Source: Hymenobacter setariae (GTDB lineage Bacteria > Bacteroidota > Bacteroidia > Cytophagales > Hymenobacteraceae). From it: a DNA stretch of 64,000 bases. The notes under the pieces are model-generated. The model saw only the letters and a program-made list of their open reading frames with translations. It was not told where the DNA came from and made no database searches. Positions 27,814-38,811 of the stretch are shown piece after piece. A program made the position numbers and the translations under genes. The DNA is taken from contig NZ_VMRJ01000002.1 of NCBI RefSeq assembly GCF_007713685.1, forward strand, positions 496,001 to 560,000, written 5' to 3'. How positions within the stretch are numbered: position 1 is the first letter of the stretch; each line of letters opens with the position of its first letter.

Positions 27814-28845
27814 CTAGTCACCCGCCAGCTCGGCAGCATAAAAAGCCTCCAGCGCGTGCGTGATTTTCAGGGTTTCCAGCAGAAAGCCATCGTGCCCAAA
27901 GCTCGAATCAAGCTCTCCGTACACCGCTCCCGGAATGCCTTGAGCAATCGTGCGCTGCTCTACAAGCGGGAACAGTACATCGGAGGTGATGCCTAGCACC
28001 AGGGTGCGCGCCCGAATGCTGGCCAGCGCCGCGGCCACGCCGCCCCGGCCGCGGCCGAGGTGGTGCGAATCCATGGCCCGCGTGAGGGCTACGTAGCTAT
28101 AGGCATCGAAGCGAGCCACGAGCTTGTTGCCCTGGTAGCGCTGGTAGCTGCTGGCCCGAAAGTCGCGAAGGCGACTGTCGTCGGGGTCGGTTTGGGTGGC
28201 AGCGTAGGCATCGTAGCCGCGGTAGCTGAGCAGCGCCACCGCCCGGGCGGCAGCCAGGCCCGCATCGCCGCTGCCGGGTTGGTTGTCATGGTAAGTAGCG
28301 TCGGCCTCGATGGCTAGGCGCTGTGCTTCGTTGAAGGCAATGCCCCAGGCCGAATGGCGGGCGCTGGTAGCGATAACTACCAAGTGATTAAAGACATCGG
28401 GCTGGCTCACGGCCCACTCCAGCGCTTGCTGGCCGCCCATCGAGCCGCCAATGAGCGTGTGTATATAGGTCAGACCCAGCTCTTGGCGCAAGGCTTCGTG
28501 TGCGGCCACCAGGTCGCGGATAGTGAGCAGTGGAAAGCGCTGGAAGCGACCTAGGCCAGTGGCGGGGTCGCTATCGAGCGGGCAGGTGCTGCCGTAGCAC
28601 GAGCCCAAGATATTGGCGCACACGATAAACCAGTCGGCTGGGTCAAAGAAGTGGCCTTCCCCAAACAACCCCGGCCACCAGTCTACCACGTCGGCATTGG
28701 CCGTGAGGGCGTGGCACACCCACACCACGTTATCGCGCGTGGCGTTGAGCTGACCCCAGGTGCGGTAGGCTACGTGGGCGCCCGCCAGCACCTCGCCGCT
28801 TTCCAGCAAAAACTGGTCGGGAAGTTGAAAAAGGTACTCTTTCAT
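27814..28845 (-). CDS. metX: Homoserine O-acetyltransferase
   Basis: From ATG 28845 the product has 343 residues. The alpha/beta-hydrolase core shows Ser135 in GGSMGG, the acidic triad member in the ITSDVLFP region and the His in SFGHDGF, with the family feature GSCYGSTCP. It acetylates homoserine with acetyl-CoA, giving the substrate of the upstream metY product. A longer frame starting at 28959 would translate a REP-like palindrome and was rejected; MKEYLFQLP matches typical family starts. The gene follows metY by about 180 bases of repeats. Confidence 0.95.
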   Translation of the reverse strand: MKEYLFQLPDQFLLESGEVLAGAHVAYRTWGQLNATRDNVVWVCHALTANADVVDWWPGLFGEGHFFDPADWFIVCANILGSCYGSTCPLDSDPATGLGRFQRFPLLTIRDLVAAHEALRQELGLTYIHTLIGGSMGGQQALEWAVSQPDVFNHLVVIATSARHSAWGIAFNEAQRLAIEADATYHDNQPGSGDAGLAAARAVALLSYRGYDAYAATQTDPDDSRLRDFRASSYQRYQGNKLVARFDAYSYVALTRAMDSHHLGRGRGGVAAALASIRARTLVLGITSDVLFPLVEQRTIAQGIPGAVYGELDSSFGHDGFLLETLKITHALEAFYAAELAGD

Positions 28846-28869
28846 AAAGGGGGTATACGAACTATTTAG

Positions 28870-28961
28870 CATTGCGAGGAGGAACGACAAAGCAATCGCA
28901 CCCGAATGGCTCGTTAACAGCTCATTCGAATGCGATTGCTTCGTCGCTCCTCCTCGCAATG
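28870..28961. repeat. REP-like palindromic element between metY and metX
   Basis: The 39-base arms (28870-28908 and 28923-28961) begin CATTGCGAGGAGGAACGAC and match their reverse complement with four mismatches, around a 14-base loop with a GTTAAC centre. The core is shared with the element inside mcrBC at 8786-8874. It lies just upstream of the metX start. Confidence 0.88.
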
Positions 28962-28970
28962 ACAGTGTGC

Positions 28971-30915
<1,945 letters not shown>

Positions 30916-30945
30916 CAAAGATATACACGAAGTGCACTTGCGCAA
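30916..30945 (-). promoter_or_regulatory. Promoter of the metY leader
   Basis: On the minus strand TATCTTTG (30923-30916) matches the -7 consensus TAnnTTTG, and TTG (30945-30943) lies 19 bases upstream, as expected for the -33 element of Bacteroidota promoters. Transcription would start near 30908. Confidence 0.6.
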
Positions 30946-30986
30946 CAACGCGCTTTTGAAGCGCAAAATTGAACCTAGCGGGCAAT

Positions 30987-31020
30987 AAAAAGGCCGCCCC
31001 AAATCTGGAGCGGCTTTTCT
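30987..31020. terminator. Terminator after the LysM gene
   Basis: AAAAAGGCCGC (30987-30997) pairs with GCGGCTTTTCT (31010-31020). It separates the LysM gene from the metY promoter. Confidence 0.8.
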
Positions 31021-31043
31021 CACCTTTTTTCTGCAAAAAGTAC

Positions 31044-31334
31044 CTAGAGACTAGGTAGGGTTAACACCTGACCGATTTCAATCTTGTCAGGGTTACTGCC
31101 GATGGTGGCCTTGTTGGCCTCGTATATCTGGTGCCACTTGGCGGCGTCGCCGTAGTGGTTTTTAGCAATCTTGGAGAGCGAATCGCCGCTAACTACAGTG
31201 TAAGAATCACCGGCCGTAGCGTTGGCGGGCTTGCTGTTACCGAAAAAATCGGTGTCGGCGCTAGTAGCGGCCGGCTTAGCAGGCTCAACGGGCTTTTTAT
31301 CGCCCTCATTAGTCAGAAAATCTAGTAAGCCCAT
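31044..31334 (-). CDS. Small LysM domain protein
   Basis: From ATG 31334 the product has 96 residues. A short N-terminal part (MGLLDFLTNEGDKKP...) with a Pro/Ala/Lys linker is followed by a LysM domain at 45-95 (YTVVSGDSLSKIAKNHYGDAAKWHQIYEANK). LysM binds peptidoglycan or chitin-like glycans. No signal peptide is seen, so it may act in the cytoplasm, as LysM/BON (YgaU-like) proteins do. An upstream start adds 23 residues without conservation. Confidence 0.85.
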   Translation of the reverse strand: MGLLDFLTNEGDKKPVEPAKPAATSADTDFFGNSKPANATAGDSYTVVSGDSLSKIAKNHYGDAAKWHQIYEANKATIGSNPDKIEIGQVLTLPSL

Positions 31335-31556
31335 GGCTGCAAATGATTGGCTGTGAAAGGAATAGTAAAGACAACCTAGGGATAGCTGCCAAGCAGTGGC
31401 CAAGCGCTACCCGGTGGGTTTGCGGAGACTAATACGCGTTAGCAAACCAAAGGTTATAATTAATAACTAAAAAAATTGCACCGCGTAAGCAGCTCCGTTA
31501 CTGGCAATACCAGTACCTCATTCGCTCTTCACTCCTCACAAAAAACTTTCTTCCCC

Positions 31557-31982
31557 ATGGTTACTTCTTTTTTCTCCCTCCGGTCCTACGCAGCGTCGTT
31601 GTTGTGCGCCTTTGTGTTGCTGTTTGCGGCTGCGTCGTGCGGCAATGACAAAGGCAAAGTGGAAGGTGCAAATATGCTTTACGGCACCAGCGGCAAAGTA
31701 TGGAAAACCGCTAAGGAAACCGACGCCGCTGGCGACAAGGTAAAGCAAACTGATGCCCAGGAGCAGGAAACACTGCACATGTTCTCGAACAACACCTACA
31801 GCATGACTGGCACTGCCGGTGCCGTGCAGGGTAAGTTTGCCTTCGACCAATCGGCTAAGACGTTGACGCTGACTCCCGATGCCGGTGGTACGTCTAACAC
31901 CTTCACCGTGGAAACGCTGACCGACAAGAAGTTGACACTCGTGGGCACTAGCGGCGCTAAGCTGGCGCTGGAAGCCGAATAG
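31557..31982 (+). CDS. Lipocalin-like lipoprotein
   Basis: From ATG 31557 the product has 141 residues. A signal peptide ending in the lipobox AASC places the lipid anchor near residue 28. The mature part begins WKTAKETDAAGDKVKQTDA and continues as a run of beta strands with FSNNTYSMTG and GKFAFDQSAKTLTLTPDA, the pattern of Bacteroidota lipocalin-like (DUF4923/DUF5004-type) lipoproteins. It would face the periplasm or the outside. Ligand and partner are unknown. Confidence 0.7.
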   Translation: MVTSFFSLRSYAASLLCAFVLLFAAASCGNDKGKVEGANMLYGTSGKVWKTAKETDAAGDKVKQTDAQEQETLHMFSNNTYSMTGTAGAVQGKFAFDQSAKTLTLTPDAGGTSNTFTVETLTDKKLTLVGTSGAKLALEAE

Positions 31983-31999
31983 AGCAACCCCAACATACT

Positions 32000-32038
32000 A
32001 AAAAAGCCCCGTGTCTAGTTTGGCACGGGGCTTTTTTT
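32000..32038 (+). terminator. Rho-independent terminator
   Basis: AAAAAAGCCCCGTG/CACGGGGC followed by TTTTTTT, 18 bases after the lipoprotein stop. Confidence 0.92.
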
Positions 32039-32129
32039 GCGCCCGATGCGACCTGCGCCCGCCGAGTTGCTTCTTTGCATCCGGATTGGCCGGTATGGCA
32101 CCTAGGGTAGTTATTTTAGTACATAAAAA

Positions 32130-34715
32130 ATGAGTTGGTTTCGTTGGGTAGTGCTGTGGGCACTGGGCGTGGGGCTAGGCATAGAAGCACAGGCGCAGGT
32201 AGCGCCGCCCGGCCAAGCAGTGCCGGCCCGGGCCCTGCGCAGCGTGAGCCCGGCCGATACCACGTTTGCCGACCTAGAGTTTTTGCGAACCGAAATAGGT
32301 GGGGCCCGGGTAATATTCTTGGGCGAGCCCACGCACGGCGAGGGCAACGTGCTGGCAGCCAAGGCTCGTCTAGCAGCCTTTTTACAACAGCGCCTAGGCT
32401 TTACAACGTTAGCCATGGAAAGTGGCTTCTACAGCCTGCACAAGGCGCAGCGCCAGATTGCGCTGGGGAAGTCAGTGGTTAAAAACTTGGAGAGCAGCAT
32501 CTTTCCGATATGGATGCGCACACAGGAGTTTCAAGCCGTAGTGCCGCTGGTAGGTCAGGAAGGGCTGCGCGTGATGGGCTTCGACCCGCAGCTGAGCGGC
32601 GAGTACAGCACCGACCTAGTAGATGACCTAGACGACTTTCTGAGCGATGAGAAAGGTAGTGACGCCATCAACTATGACCTGCTCGACGATATTATCAGCT
32701 ATCAGGCCGACCATTTTGCGTTTCCGCCCAGCCACCAGCCTGCCGAGCTAGAGGCCGAATTGAACAAGACCGATAAGCTGCTCGCCAAAGCGGCCACGGC
32801 ATCGACGGCAGCGCGGCGCAACGAGGCACTATTCTGGCAGCAGTGCCTGCGTAGCTTGCGGGCCTTGGCCCGCGACTACGCCGAGCACGACCCTAGCGCC
32901 AAAAGCCAAGCCGAATGGGTAGCCGCCGACAGCAACCCGCGCGACGCCCAAATGGCCGAAAACCTGCTGTGGTATCTGCGCCAGCATCCCGCCGAAAAAG
33001 TGATTTGTTGGGGTGCATTGCCGCACTTTGCCAACCGCGTCGAGCTGCTCGGCAGCGAGGAGCTACGCGCCTACCGCCCCATGGGCCGGGCCGTGAAAGA
33101 AGCCCTAGGTGCCAGCCAGGTGTACATATTAGGCACCCTGACGGGCGGCGGCGCCCACGGCCTGCCAGGCACTGCGGGTATGACCGTGCCCGCGCCCGCG
33201 CCGGGTACCCTAGAAGCCAGCCTGTTGGCCCTAGGGTCGCCTTACGCCTTCGTAAGCTTGAAGCACGATGCGCCCGGCCGGCAGCTTACAACCTATGCCT
33301 TCGACTACCAGCCGTTGGCCGGCCCGTGGAGCGAGGTGGTAGACGGCTTTTTGTTTTTGCGCAATGTGACTCCGCCGCATTTGGTAGCCGCCGACAGCAC
33401 CGCCGAGCGCGCCGATAGCACGGTGGTGCTGGCCACTACTCCGCCCCCGCCCGGCTCGCTAAACCCTGCCCCTAATCGCACTGGTACCACGCTGCGGCGC
33501 GGGGTAGCGGCGCCCGATGTATCGGGAGTACGCCTGGTGCGAGGTGTGGTGCTCGACCAGCGCAGCCGCGCCGTGGTGCCCTATGCCACCGTACTGCTGC
33601 CGGGGCAGGGCAAAGGCACGACCGCTGATGCCAATGGTCGCTTTGCGCTGCCGCTGCCCGGCCCTACCAAGCTGCAAGTGCGCAGCCTAGGGTACGAAAT
33701 AGCCAGCGTACAGTCACCCGTCGGCAATGAGGAGCTGACCGTACTGCTAGCGCCCGCCGCCTACGCTCTCGACGAGGTGCGAGTGGCCACCGCGCCGCCC
33801 GACCCGGTAGCGATTCTCAAAAATGTCATCAAGAATATTCCTACTAACTACGAGCAGCAGGACTATGCCACAGAGGTGTATCGGCACGAGCGCGTTAGCA
33901 ACTTCGATACTCTTAGTTATGAGGCCGAGAGCTTGACCCGGCTACGGGTGCCGGCCGGTTATCGACACTTTACCCGTGGTTTTCTGGGGCATGAGGACGG
34001 TGTGGATATTCAGATGCAGCAAAAGCACGTGCTGACGGAGCAAAAGAATGGTTCGCGCAGGGCGCAGATTGGAGGAGGTATGCAAGCATTTGCTTTTAGT
34101 GCGGCTGACCCCGTGCGGACTTCTCCTCTATTTGTGGCCCGCAATCTGCGCAAATTCAATGTGAAGCTTGACAGCGTACGCCAACAGAACGGCGAAACGC
34201 TCTACGTAGTAAGCTTTGCTGCCAAAAACGCTAACCACCGCAGCACGGGCACCTACCTAGCCGGCGTGTACCAGGGGCGGCTACTCGTGCAAAAGCGTAA
34301 CTATGCCGTGATGCACTACGAAGCGCTGTGGCAGCTCGACACCGCCAACTACAATGGTGTAGCCCGCAAAAGCATAGGGAAGAATAACTTGGTGGAAAAG
34401 CTATATGCCCAAGTGTTTACCTCCGACCGCAGCACCCACGTAGTGGACTACACAAAGGGCGAAAACGGCCGCTACTACGCTCGCCGCAGTGTGGGCGTAT
34501 CTCAAACGACGGGCCGTGTGTTGCGCATTAAACAGCCGTTCTACTACCAGAGCTTGGTCGAAATGTTCTTCCGCCCTCTACCCGAAGCTGGTCCAGCGCC
34601 TACGCCACCCGCCAAAGGAACCAAGCCACCAGTAGTAGAAGTACCCTACCGGTCCGAATTTTGGGAGCAGTACGAGCGGCCGGGCGGGGTGCTGGCTCCG
34701 GCCGTTACGAAGTAG
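32130..34715 (+). CDS. Erythromycin-esterase-like domain fused to a carboxypeptidase-regulatory-like protein
   Basis: This 861-residue protein has a signal peptide (1-22). Residues 45-425 resemble the erythromycin esterase (EreA/EreB) superfamily: FLGEPTHGEGN (the catalytic His/Glu region), AMESGFYSLH and a late PHFANRVE. Residues 460-550 are a CarboxypepD-regulatory-like beta sandwich (VRGVVLDQRSRAVVPYATVL). Residues 555-861 match the large conserved region usually found behind such domains in Bacteroidota outer-membrane proteins (VATAPPDPVAILKNVIKNIP). The fusion is unusual. EreA-like proteins of this phylum are mostly uncharacterised, so macrolide resistance should not be assumed. Its 3' end overlaps the next gene by 11 bases. 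Confidence 0.78.
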   Translation: MSWFRWVVLWALGVGLGIEAQAQVAPPGQAVPARALRSVSPADTTFADLEFLRTEIGGARVIFLGEPTHGEGNVLAAKARLAAFLQQRLGFTTLAMESGFYSLHKAQRQIALGKSVVKNLESSIFPIWMRTQEFQAVVPLVGQEGLRVMGFDPQLSGEYSTDLVDDLDDFLSDEKGSDAINYDLLDDIISYQADHFAFPPSHQPAELEAELNKTDKLLAKAATASTAARRNEALFWQQCLRSLRALARDYAEHDPSAKSQAEWVAADSNPRDAQMAENLLWYLRQHPAEKVICWGALPHFANRVELLGSEELRAYRPMGRAVKEALGASQVYILGTLTGGGAHGLPGTAGMTVPAPAPGTLEASLLALGSPYAFVSLKHDAPGRQLTTYAFDYQPLAGPWSEVVDGFLFLRNVTPPHLVAADSTAERADSTVVLATTPPPPGSLNPAPNRTGTTLRRGVAAPDVSGVRLVRGVVLDQRSRAVVPYATVLLPGQGKGTTADANGRFALPLPGPTKLQVRSLGYEIASVQSPVGNEELTVLLAPAAYALDEVRVATAPPDPVAILKNVIKNIPTNYEQQDYATEVYRHERVSNFDTLSYEAESLTRLRVPAGYRHFTRGFLGHEDGVDIQMQQKHVLTEQKNGSRRAQIGGGMQAFAFSAADPVRTSPLFVARNLRKFNVKLDSVRQQNGETLYVVSFAAKNANHRSTGTYLAGVYQGRLLVQKRNYAVMHYEALWQLDTANYNGVARKSIGKNNLVEKLYAQVFTSDRSTHVVDYTKGENGRYYARRSVGVSQTTGRVLRIKQPFYYQSLVEMFFRPLPEAGPAPTPPAKGTKPPVVEVPYRSEFWEQYERPGGVLAPAVTK

Positions 34716-35790
34716 GAGTGGGTCGGCCAAACACCCGCGCTGCCCAGCGCGGCAAGAATACGGTACCTAGAACCAGGTAGAAGTAATAAGTGACAATGCG
34801 GTAGAGCAGCACCATGAAGCTCGTCATGGTAGCAGTGCCAATGAAGCTGCCGAAGAACGTAGGAAAGGCACCTTCGGCAATGCCAGCACCGCCCGGTGTC
34901 ACGGCTAGCAGCAGTACTACTTTGTAAGTGATGTTGCGCGCGAAGATGAACAAGAACTCGCCCGTAGTCATGGGCACAAAAGCCGCGATGAGGCAGCCGA
35001 TAACAGCGTAGCGGGCCGTCCACACAAAAAATGTACTGAGGCTGGCGCGCCACCAATAGAGCCAGCCGGCCCCGCGCAGGTGCGCCGAGGCATTCACCAT
35101 TTCCTGGCCGTGGCGGTAGGCCGTGCGCCGAAAGCGCCGCAGCCCTCGCACCGATGCCAGCCGCACCAGCAGCCGCCGCACCGAGACGGGGTTGACAAAC
35201 AGCGCGTATAGCAGCAGCCCCGCGTAGGACGACACGGCCACATAGCTCACCACAAACAGCACCCGCAGGGTTTCGGTGAAAGTAGAATCGAGGTGGCGGG
35301 GGTAGAGTGCCGACCCGGCTAGCCCCACTACCAGCGGTACCATCAGAACGTAGTAGAGGTTATCTAAAAACGCCGTGACAATAGTATAGGCCAAGGACTT
35401 ACCTAGGGGGATACCTTCCTTAGTAAGAATAATCGGTGCTGCCGCGGTGCCGCCCGCCGCCGAGGGCAGCACGCAAGAGGCAAGCTCCCAAATCACGATA
35501 ACTTCAAAGGCCTGGCGCCAACTTAGCTCGCGCTCCGAAATGTAGCGAATGCGGTAGATATAGCCTAGGTCGCGGGCCCAGAGCACGAGCAGCGTCACGA
35601 GCAGCCACTCCCACTTGGCATTGGCCAGGGGGGCAAGGTCGCCGGGCTTGTAGCTGCGCCAAAATAAAAAGCCCACCACCGCCAGCCCAATGAGCACGGG
35701 CCACACCAGGCGAGAGGGGCGCAGCTGCCGTAGCAGATTGGCATCCTGGTCGTCGGCGGGAGGCGGCGGGGGAGGGCTGGCTAGGGGCAT
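34705..35790 (-). CDS. Flippase-like membrane protein (UPF0104/YbhN family)
   Basis: From ATG 35790 the product has 361 residues. After a Pro-rich N-terminus (PPPPPP near residue 7) there are about eight membrane helices. The family block VIVIWELASCVLPSAAGGTAAAPIILTKEGIPLGKSLA matches the lysylphosphatidylglycerol synthetase/AglD flippase-like domain, shown here in two halves by position (about 95-130). Such proteins translocate lipids or lipid-linked sugars. It converges on the EreA-like fusion gene, and the two coding regions overlap by 11 bases. An earlier TTG start at 35811 is less likely. Confidence 0.82.
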   Translation of the reverse strand: MPLASPPPPPPADDQDANLLRQLRPSRLVWPVLIGLAVVGFLFWRSYKPGDLAPLANAKWEWLLVTLLVLWARDLGYIYRIRYISERELSWRQAFEVIVIWELASCVLPSAAGGTAAAPIILTKEGIPLGKSLAYTIVTAFLDNLYYVLMVPLVVGLAGSALYPRHLDSTFTETLRVLFVVSYVAVSSYAGLLLYALFVNPVSVRRLLVRLASVRGLRRFRRTAYRHGQEMVNASAHLRGAGWLYWWRASLSTFFVWTARYAVIGCLIAAFVPMTTGEFLFIFARNITYKVVLLLAVTPGGAGIAEGAFPTFFGSFIGTATMTSFMVLLYRIVTYYFYLVLGTVFLPRWAARVFGRPTPTS

Positions 35791-35853
35791 AAGAAAGGGG
35801 CGGCCGGGCAAAAGTACGCCCGGCCGCCCCCGCTATACGGTGCTAGCCCTCAC

Positions 35854-38811
35854 CTAGGGGCGCCCGCCCGGGCTACCGGCCGGCGTGATGCCCCCCGGCG
35901 AGGTAGTACCCGGCGACGGCGCATTCACCGGCGTCGTGTTGTTGGAATTGGTAGCCGGCGTAGTGGGCTTCACCGCCGAGTTGTTGGCGGGTGTAGCCGT
36001 GGGTTGAGCTGCCGGGGTAGTACCCGGTTGGCTGGCTGGCGTGGTACCAGGTACCACCCGCGTCGGCTGCTGGCCCGAGGTGCTATCGGTTGGTGCAACA
36101 GTTGGGGCCGCTTTGGTCGTGTCGGTAGGCGCAGTGGTGCCAGGTGCACCGGGCAAGCCGCCGGGGCGCTGGCCCGCACCGGCTGGGCGCTGCCCAGCAC
36201 CTGCCGGACGGCCGCCACCGCCGCCCTGCTGGCCACCCCCGCCACCGGTGTCGCCCCCGCCACCTAGGCCACCGCCATTGTCACCGCCTTCTTTCAAGTC
36301 ATCGTTGCTCACGCCTTTGCGGTTGCGGGGGCGCTGGTCTACCGTCAGCTTGCCGATGCGGTAGCTGATATTAACCTTAAAATTTAGAATCCTGATGACG
36401 TTGGTGCTGCTTTGGCTCAGCAACGGCGAGTTGATTTCATTGCGGAAGTTACGGGTGCTGGTAAAGAAGTTCTCGGCTCCGAAACCAATACCACCCCGGT
36501 TATCGGCAAAGCTGCGCCGGATGTTGAGGCTATAGATGCCAAAGCCGCTTTGGTAGCCTTGTAGCTGCACCTGCTGCCCGCGGAAGAAGCTAAACCCTTG
36601 GATGGCCCACTGCTTATTGAATGCGTACGAAGCTTGCACGCGGCCATTTATGACGAAGCCTTTATTGCTGGCTGCATAATTTGGGTCTTCCAAGTTGTTG
36701 TTCAGCACGGCGTAGTAGGTGTCTACCCCGCCGTTCAAGGTTAGCTTGCCCGCATTGACGCTCGCAAAAACGCTGCCCCCGTAAGCGTCTTCCTTGCCTA
36801 TGTTGGCAAAGCTGGTTACGATAGTGTCGCCATTGAGGCTAGGCGTGCGGAAAGCCTGAATGGAGCCAGTGGTATTGCGCACGAAGGCCGACATATTCAG
36901 GTTCACTTTCTGCTTCACCACTGTGCTGTAGCCAATCTCATAGTTATTGGTGTACTCGGGCCGCAACTGTGGATTGCCTTGCGTGGCCTGCAACGGGTTA
37001 GGTGCTTGGCGGTTCGGGTTTAGGAACTGTAGCGAAGGGCGCTGAATGCGGCGGTTATAAGCCAGTTTCAGCACGTTGCCATTGTCAAGCTTGCGCGATA
37101 AGTTTACGCTGGGCACCAGCACCCCGTAGTTCGGAATGTTGGGCCGCTTGTCGAGGCCTTGTGCAAATTCGGCGCTGATGGTTGTGTACTCGTATCGCAC
37201 GCCGGGCTTTAAAGTAAAGCCTTTGGGCAAGCCAATCGTGTACGTCGCATAGCCCGACGCCACGTTTTGGTTGTAATTGAAATTGTTAGGCCGTTGTGTG
37301 GTATCGGGTACGAAATTATCAATGCTGCCCTCGGTATTGAAGTAGGCGTATTTACTATTCACCTTCCGGTAGATATCCTTGACACCCACTTCCAATAGTT
37401 GGTTTTTGGCGGTCGGCGATTGATAGTCAATCTGCGCCGTCATTTCTTGGTTATAGCTGTCGTTGTCGTTGCGCCGGCGGTTACTAATCGCGTTATCACT
37501 ACCTAAGACGTCATTCAGGAAGTTATTAGTGCGGTTATTCCGGCTGAATAGCGTCAGAATGCTGAATTCCCGCTGCGGCGTTTCGTAGGTATGTGTGTAG
37601 TTGAGACTGGCATCAACGGTACCCGACTCATCTGTCGTCTTCACGTTTCGCGTAGGAAGCTGTGTCGCCCTGGGGCCCGTCGACACCGTTCTTAGCAGGT
37701 CTTGGTAGCTATTGCTATTTCGTATTCCGTAGGCTACCGAGGCCGACAGCGAGTTGTGCTTATCGATGTCGTAGTCCCAGCCCAGCGTATAGCGGCCAAA
37801 CGCGTCGTTGCGCCGCGTATCGGCCGACTGTATATTGTTTGACAGGAAGTCGCCGCTCGTACTGCGAGTGGTTTGGTTGTTGATGAAGCTGCCCGGCTGG
37901 TTGTAGCTAGCCCGCCCAAAGCCTCCCAGCGAGAAGCCCATCTTACCGGTGCGGTAGCTGCCGTTCAGGCCTAGGTTACTAGCTCGCAGGCCGGCCCCTA
38001 GGTCCACGTTTAGCGAGCCGCCACGCAGGTTATTCGTTTTAGTTACAATATTGATGATACCACCCGAGCCCTCCGCATCGTACTTGGCCGACGGCGAGGT
38101 AATGACTTCCACCGTCTGAATCTGGTCGGCCGGAATCTGCTTAAGCGCATCAGCAATGCTGCTGGCTGCGATAGTTGAGGGCTTATTATTAATTAGCACC
38201 CGAATATTGGAGCTGCCTCGCAGGCTTACGTTGCCGTCCAGGTCCACGCTCAGCAGCGGCACGCGCTTGAGCACGTCGGTAGCGTCGCCGCCGGCCGTGG
38301 TTTTGTCCACGTCGGCATTATACACGGTGCGGTCCACGCGCTCTTCTATCAGCTGCTTGCGGCCAGTCACCACTACTTCTTTCAGGGCTTGAGCCGAAGC
38401 ACCCAGCTGAATGGTACCTAGGGCCACGGCTCCACCTTCGGCGGGCACCACCACGCCCGGGCGCTCTTCGCCCTTGTAGCCCAAGAAGGAGACCTGCACC
38501 GTATAGGTTCCACTCGGAATGCCGGGCAGCACAAACTTGCCGTCGTCGCCGCACACGCCGCCGTTTATTACTTTGCCGGTGCCATCGAGCACAGCCACAG
38601 TAGCATACGAAATGGGTTTGCCCGTTGCCGCATCCGTAACGGTGCCGGTGAGGCGGCCGCTGGCAGTAGGCCGGGCAGCTGGAGTAGCTGCCGTAGGCGC
38701 CGTTGCTGGGCGGGTACCGCCCGCGGGCCTAGTGCCTTGGCTATGAGCCAAAAGCGGTGCCGTAAGTAAAGCCGCCGCAACTAAGGCAGGGGGTAGGGTA
38801 GTCTTCTTCAT
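35854..38811 (-). CDS. TonB-dependent outer-membrane receptor with C-terminal disordered tail
   Basis: From ATG 38811 the product has 985 residues. It has a signal peptide (1-25), a Thr/Ala/Pro-rich segment, a CarboxypepD-regulatory-like domain (about 50-130), a plug domain (about 135-255, VLKRVPLLSVDLDGNVSLRGSS) and an outer-membrane beta-barrel (about 260-830). The final barrel strand (KVNISYRIGKL) would normally end the protein; here about 150 residues of Gly-, Pro-, Thr- and Asn-rich repeats follow (GGGGQQGGGGGRPAGAGQRP and TTPASQPGTTP). It is an outer-membrane importer of the 'outer membrane beta-barrel family' type without an evident SusD partner. The substrate is unknown. Confidence 0.88.
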   Translation of the reverse strand: MKKTTLPPALVAAALLTAPLLAHSQGTRPAGGTRPATAPTAATPAARPTASGRLTGTVTDAATGKPISYATVAVLDGTGKVINGGVCGDDGKFVLPGIPSGTYTVQVSFLGYKGEERPGVVVPAEGGAVALGTIQLGASAQALKEVVVTGRKQLIEERVDRTVYNADVDKTTAGGDATDVLKRVPLLSVDLDGNVSLRGSSNIRVLINNKPSTIAASSIADALKQIPADQIQTVEVITSPSAKYDAEGSGGIINIVTKTNNLRGGSLNVDLGAGLRASNLGLNGSYRTGKMGFSLGGFGRASYNQPGSFINNQTTRSTSGDFLSNNIQSADTRRNDAFGRYTLGWDYDIDKHNSLSASVAYGIRNSNSYQDLLRTVSTGPRATQLPTRNVKTTDESGTVDASLNYTHTYETPQREFSILTLFSRNNRTNNFLNDVLGSDNAISNRRRNDNDSYNQEMTAQIDYQSPTAKNQLLEVGVKDIYRKVNSKYAYFNTEGSIDNFVPDTTQRPNNFNYNQNVASGYATYTIGLPKGFTLKPGVRYEYTTISAEFAQGLDKRPNIPNYGVLVPSVNLSRKLDNGNVLKLAYNRRIQRPSLQFLNPNRQAPNPLQATQGNPQLRPEYTNNYEIGYSTVVKQKVNLNMSAFVRNTTGSIQAFRTPSLNGDTIVTSFANIGKEDAYGGSVFASVNAGKLTLNGGVDTYYAVLNNNLEDPNYAASNKGFVINGRVQASYAFNKQWAIQGFSFFRGQQVQLQGYQSGFGIYSLNIRRSFADNRGGIGFGAENFFTSTRNFRNEINSPLLSQSSTNVIRILNFKVNISYRIGKLTVDQRPRNRKGVSNDDLKEGGDNGGGLGGGGDTGGGGGQQGGGGGRPAGAGQRPAGAGQRPGGLPGAPGTTAPTDTTKAAPTVAPTDSTSGQQPTRVVPGTTPASQPGTTPAAQPTATPANNSAVKPTTPATNSNNTTPVNAPSPGTTSPGGITPAGSPGGRP

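Noticed and set aside
28846..28959. N-terminal extension of MetX
   Set aside because: It is the translation of a REP-like palindrome; MetX proteins begin at the sequence starting at 28845.
32130..33400. Macrolide resistance gene
   Set aside because: Only superfamily similarity to erythromycin esterases is visible. The protein is exported and fused to other domains, so antibiotic hydrolysis is not supported.
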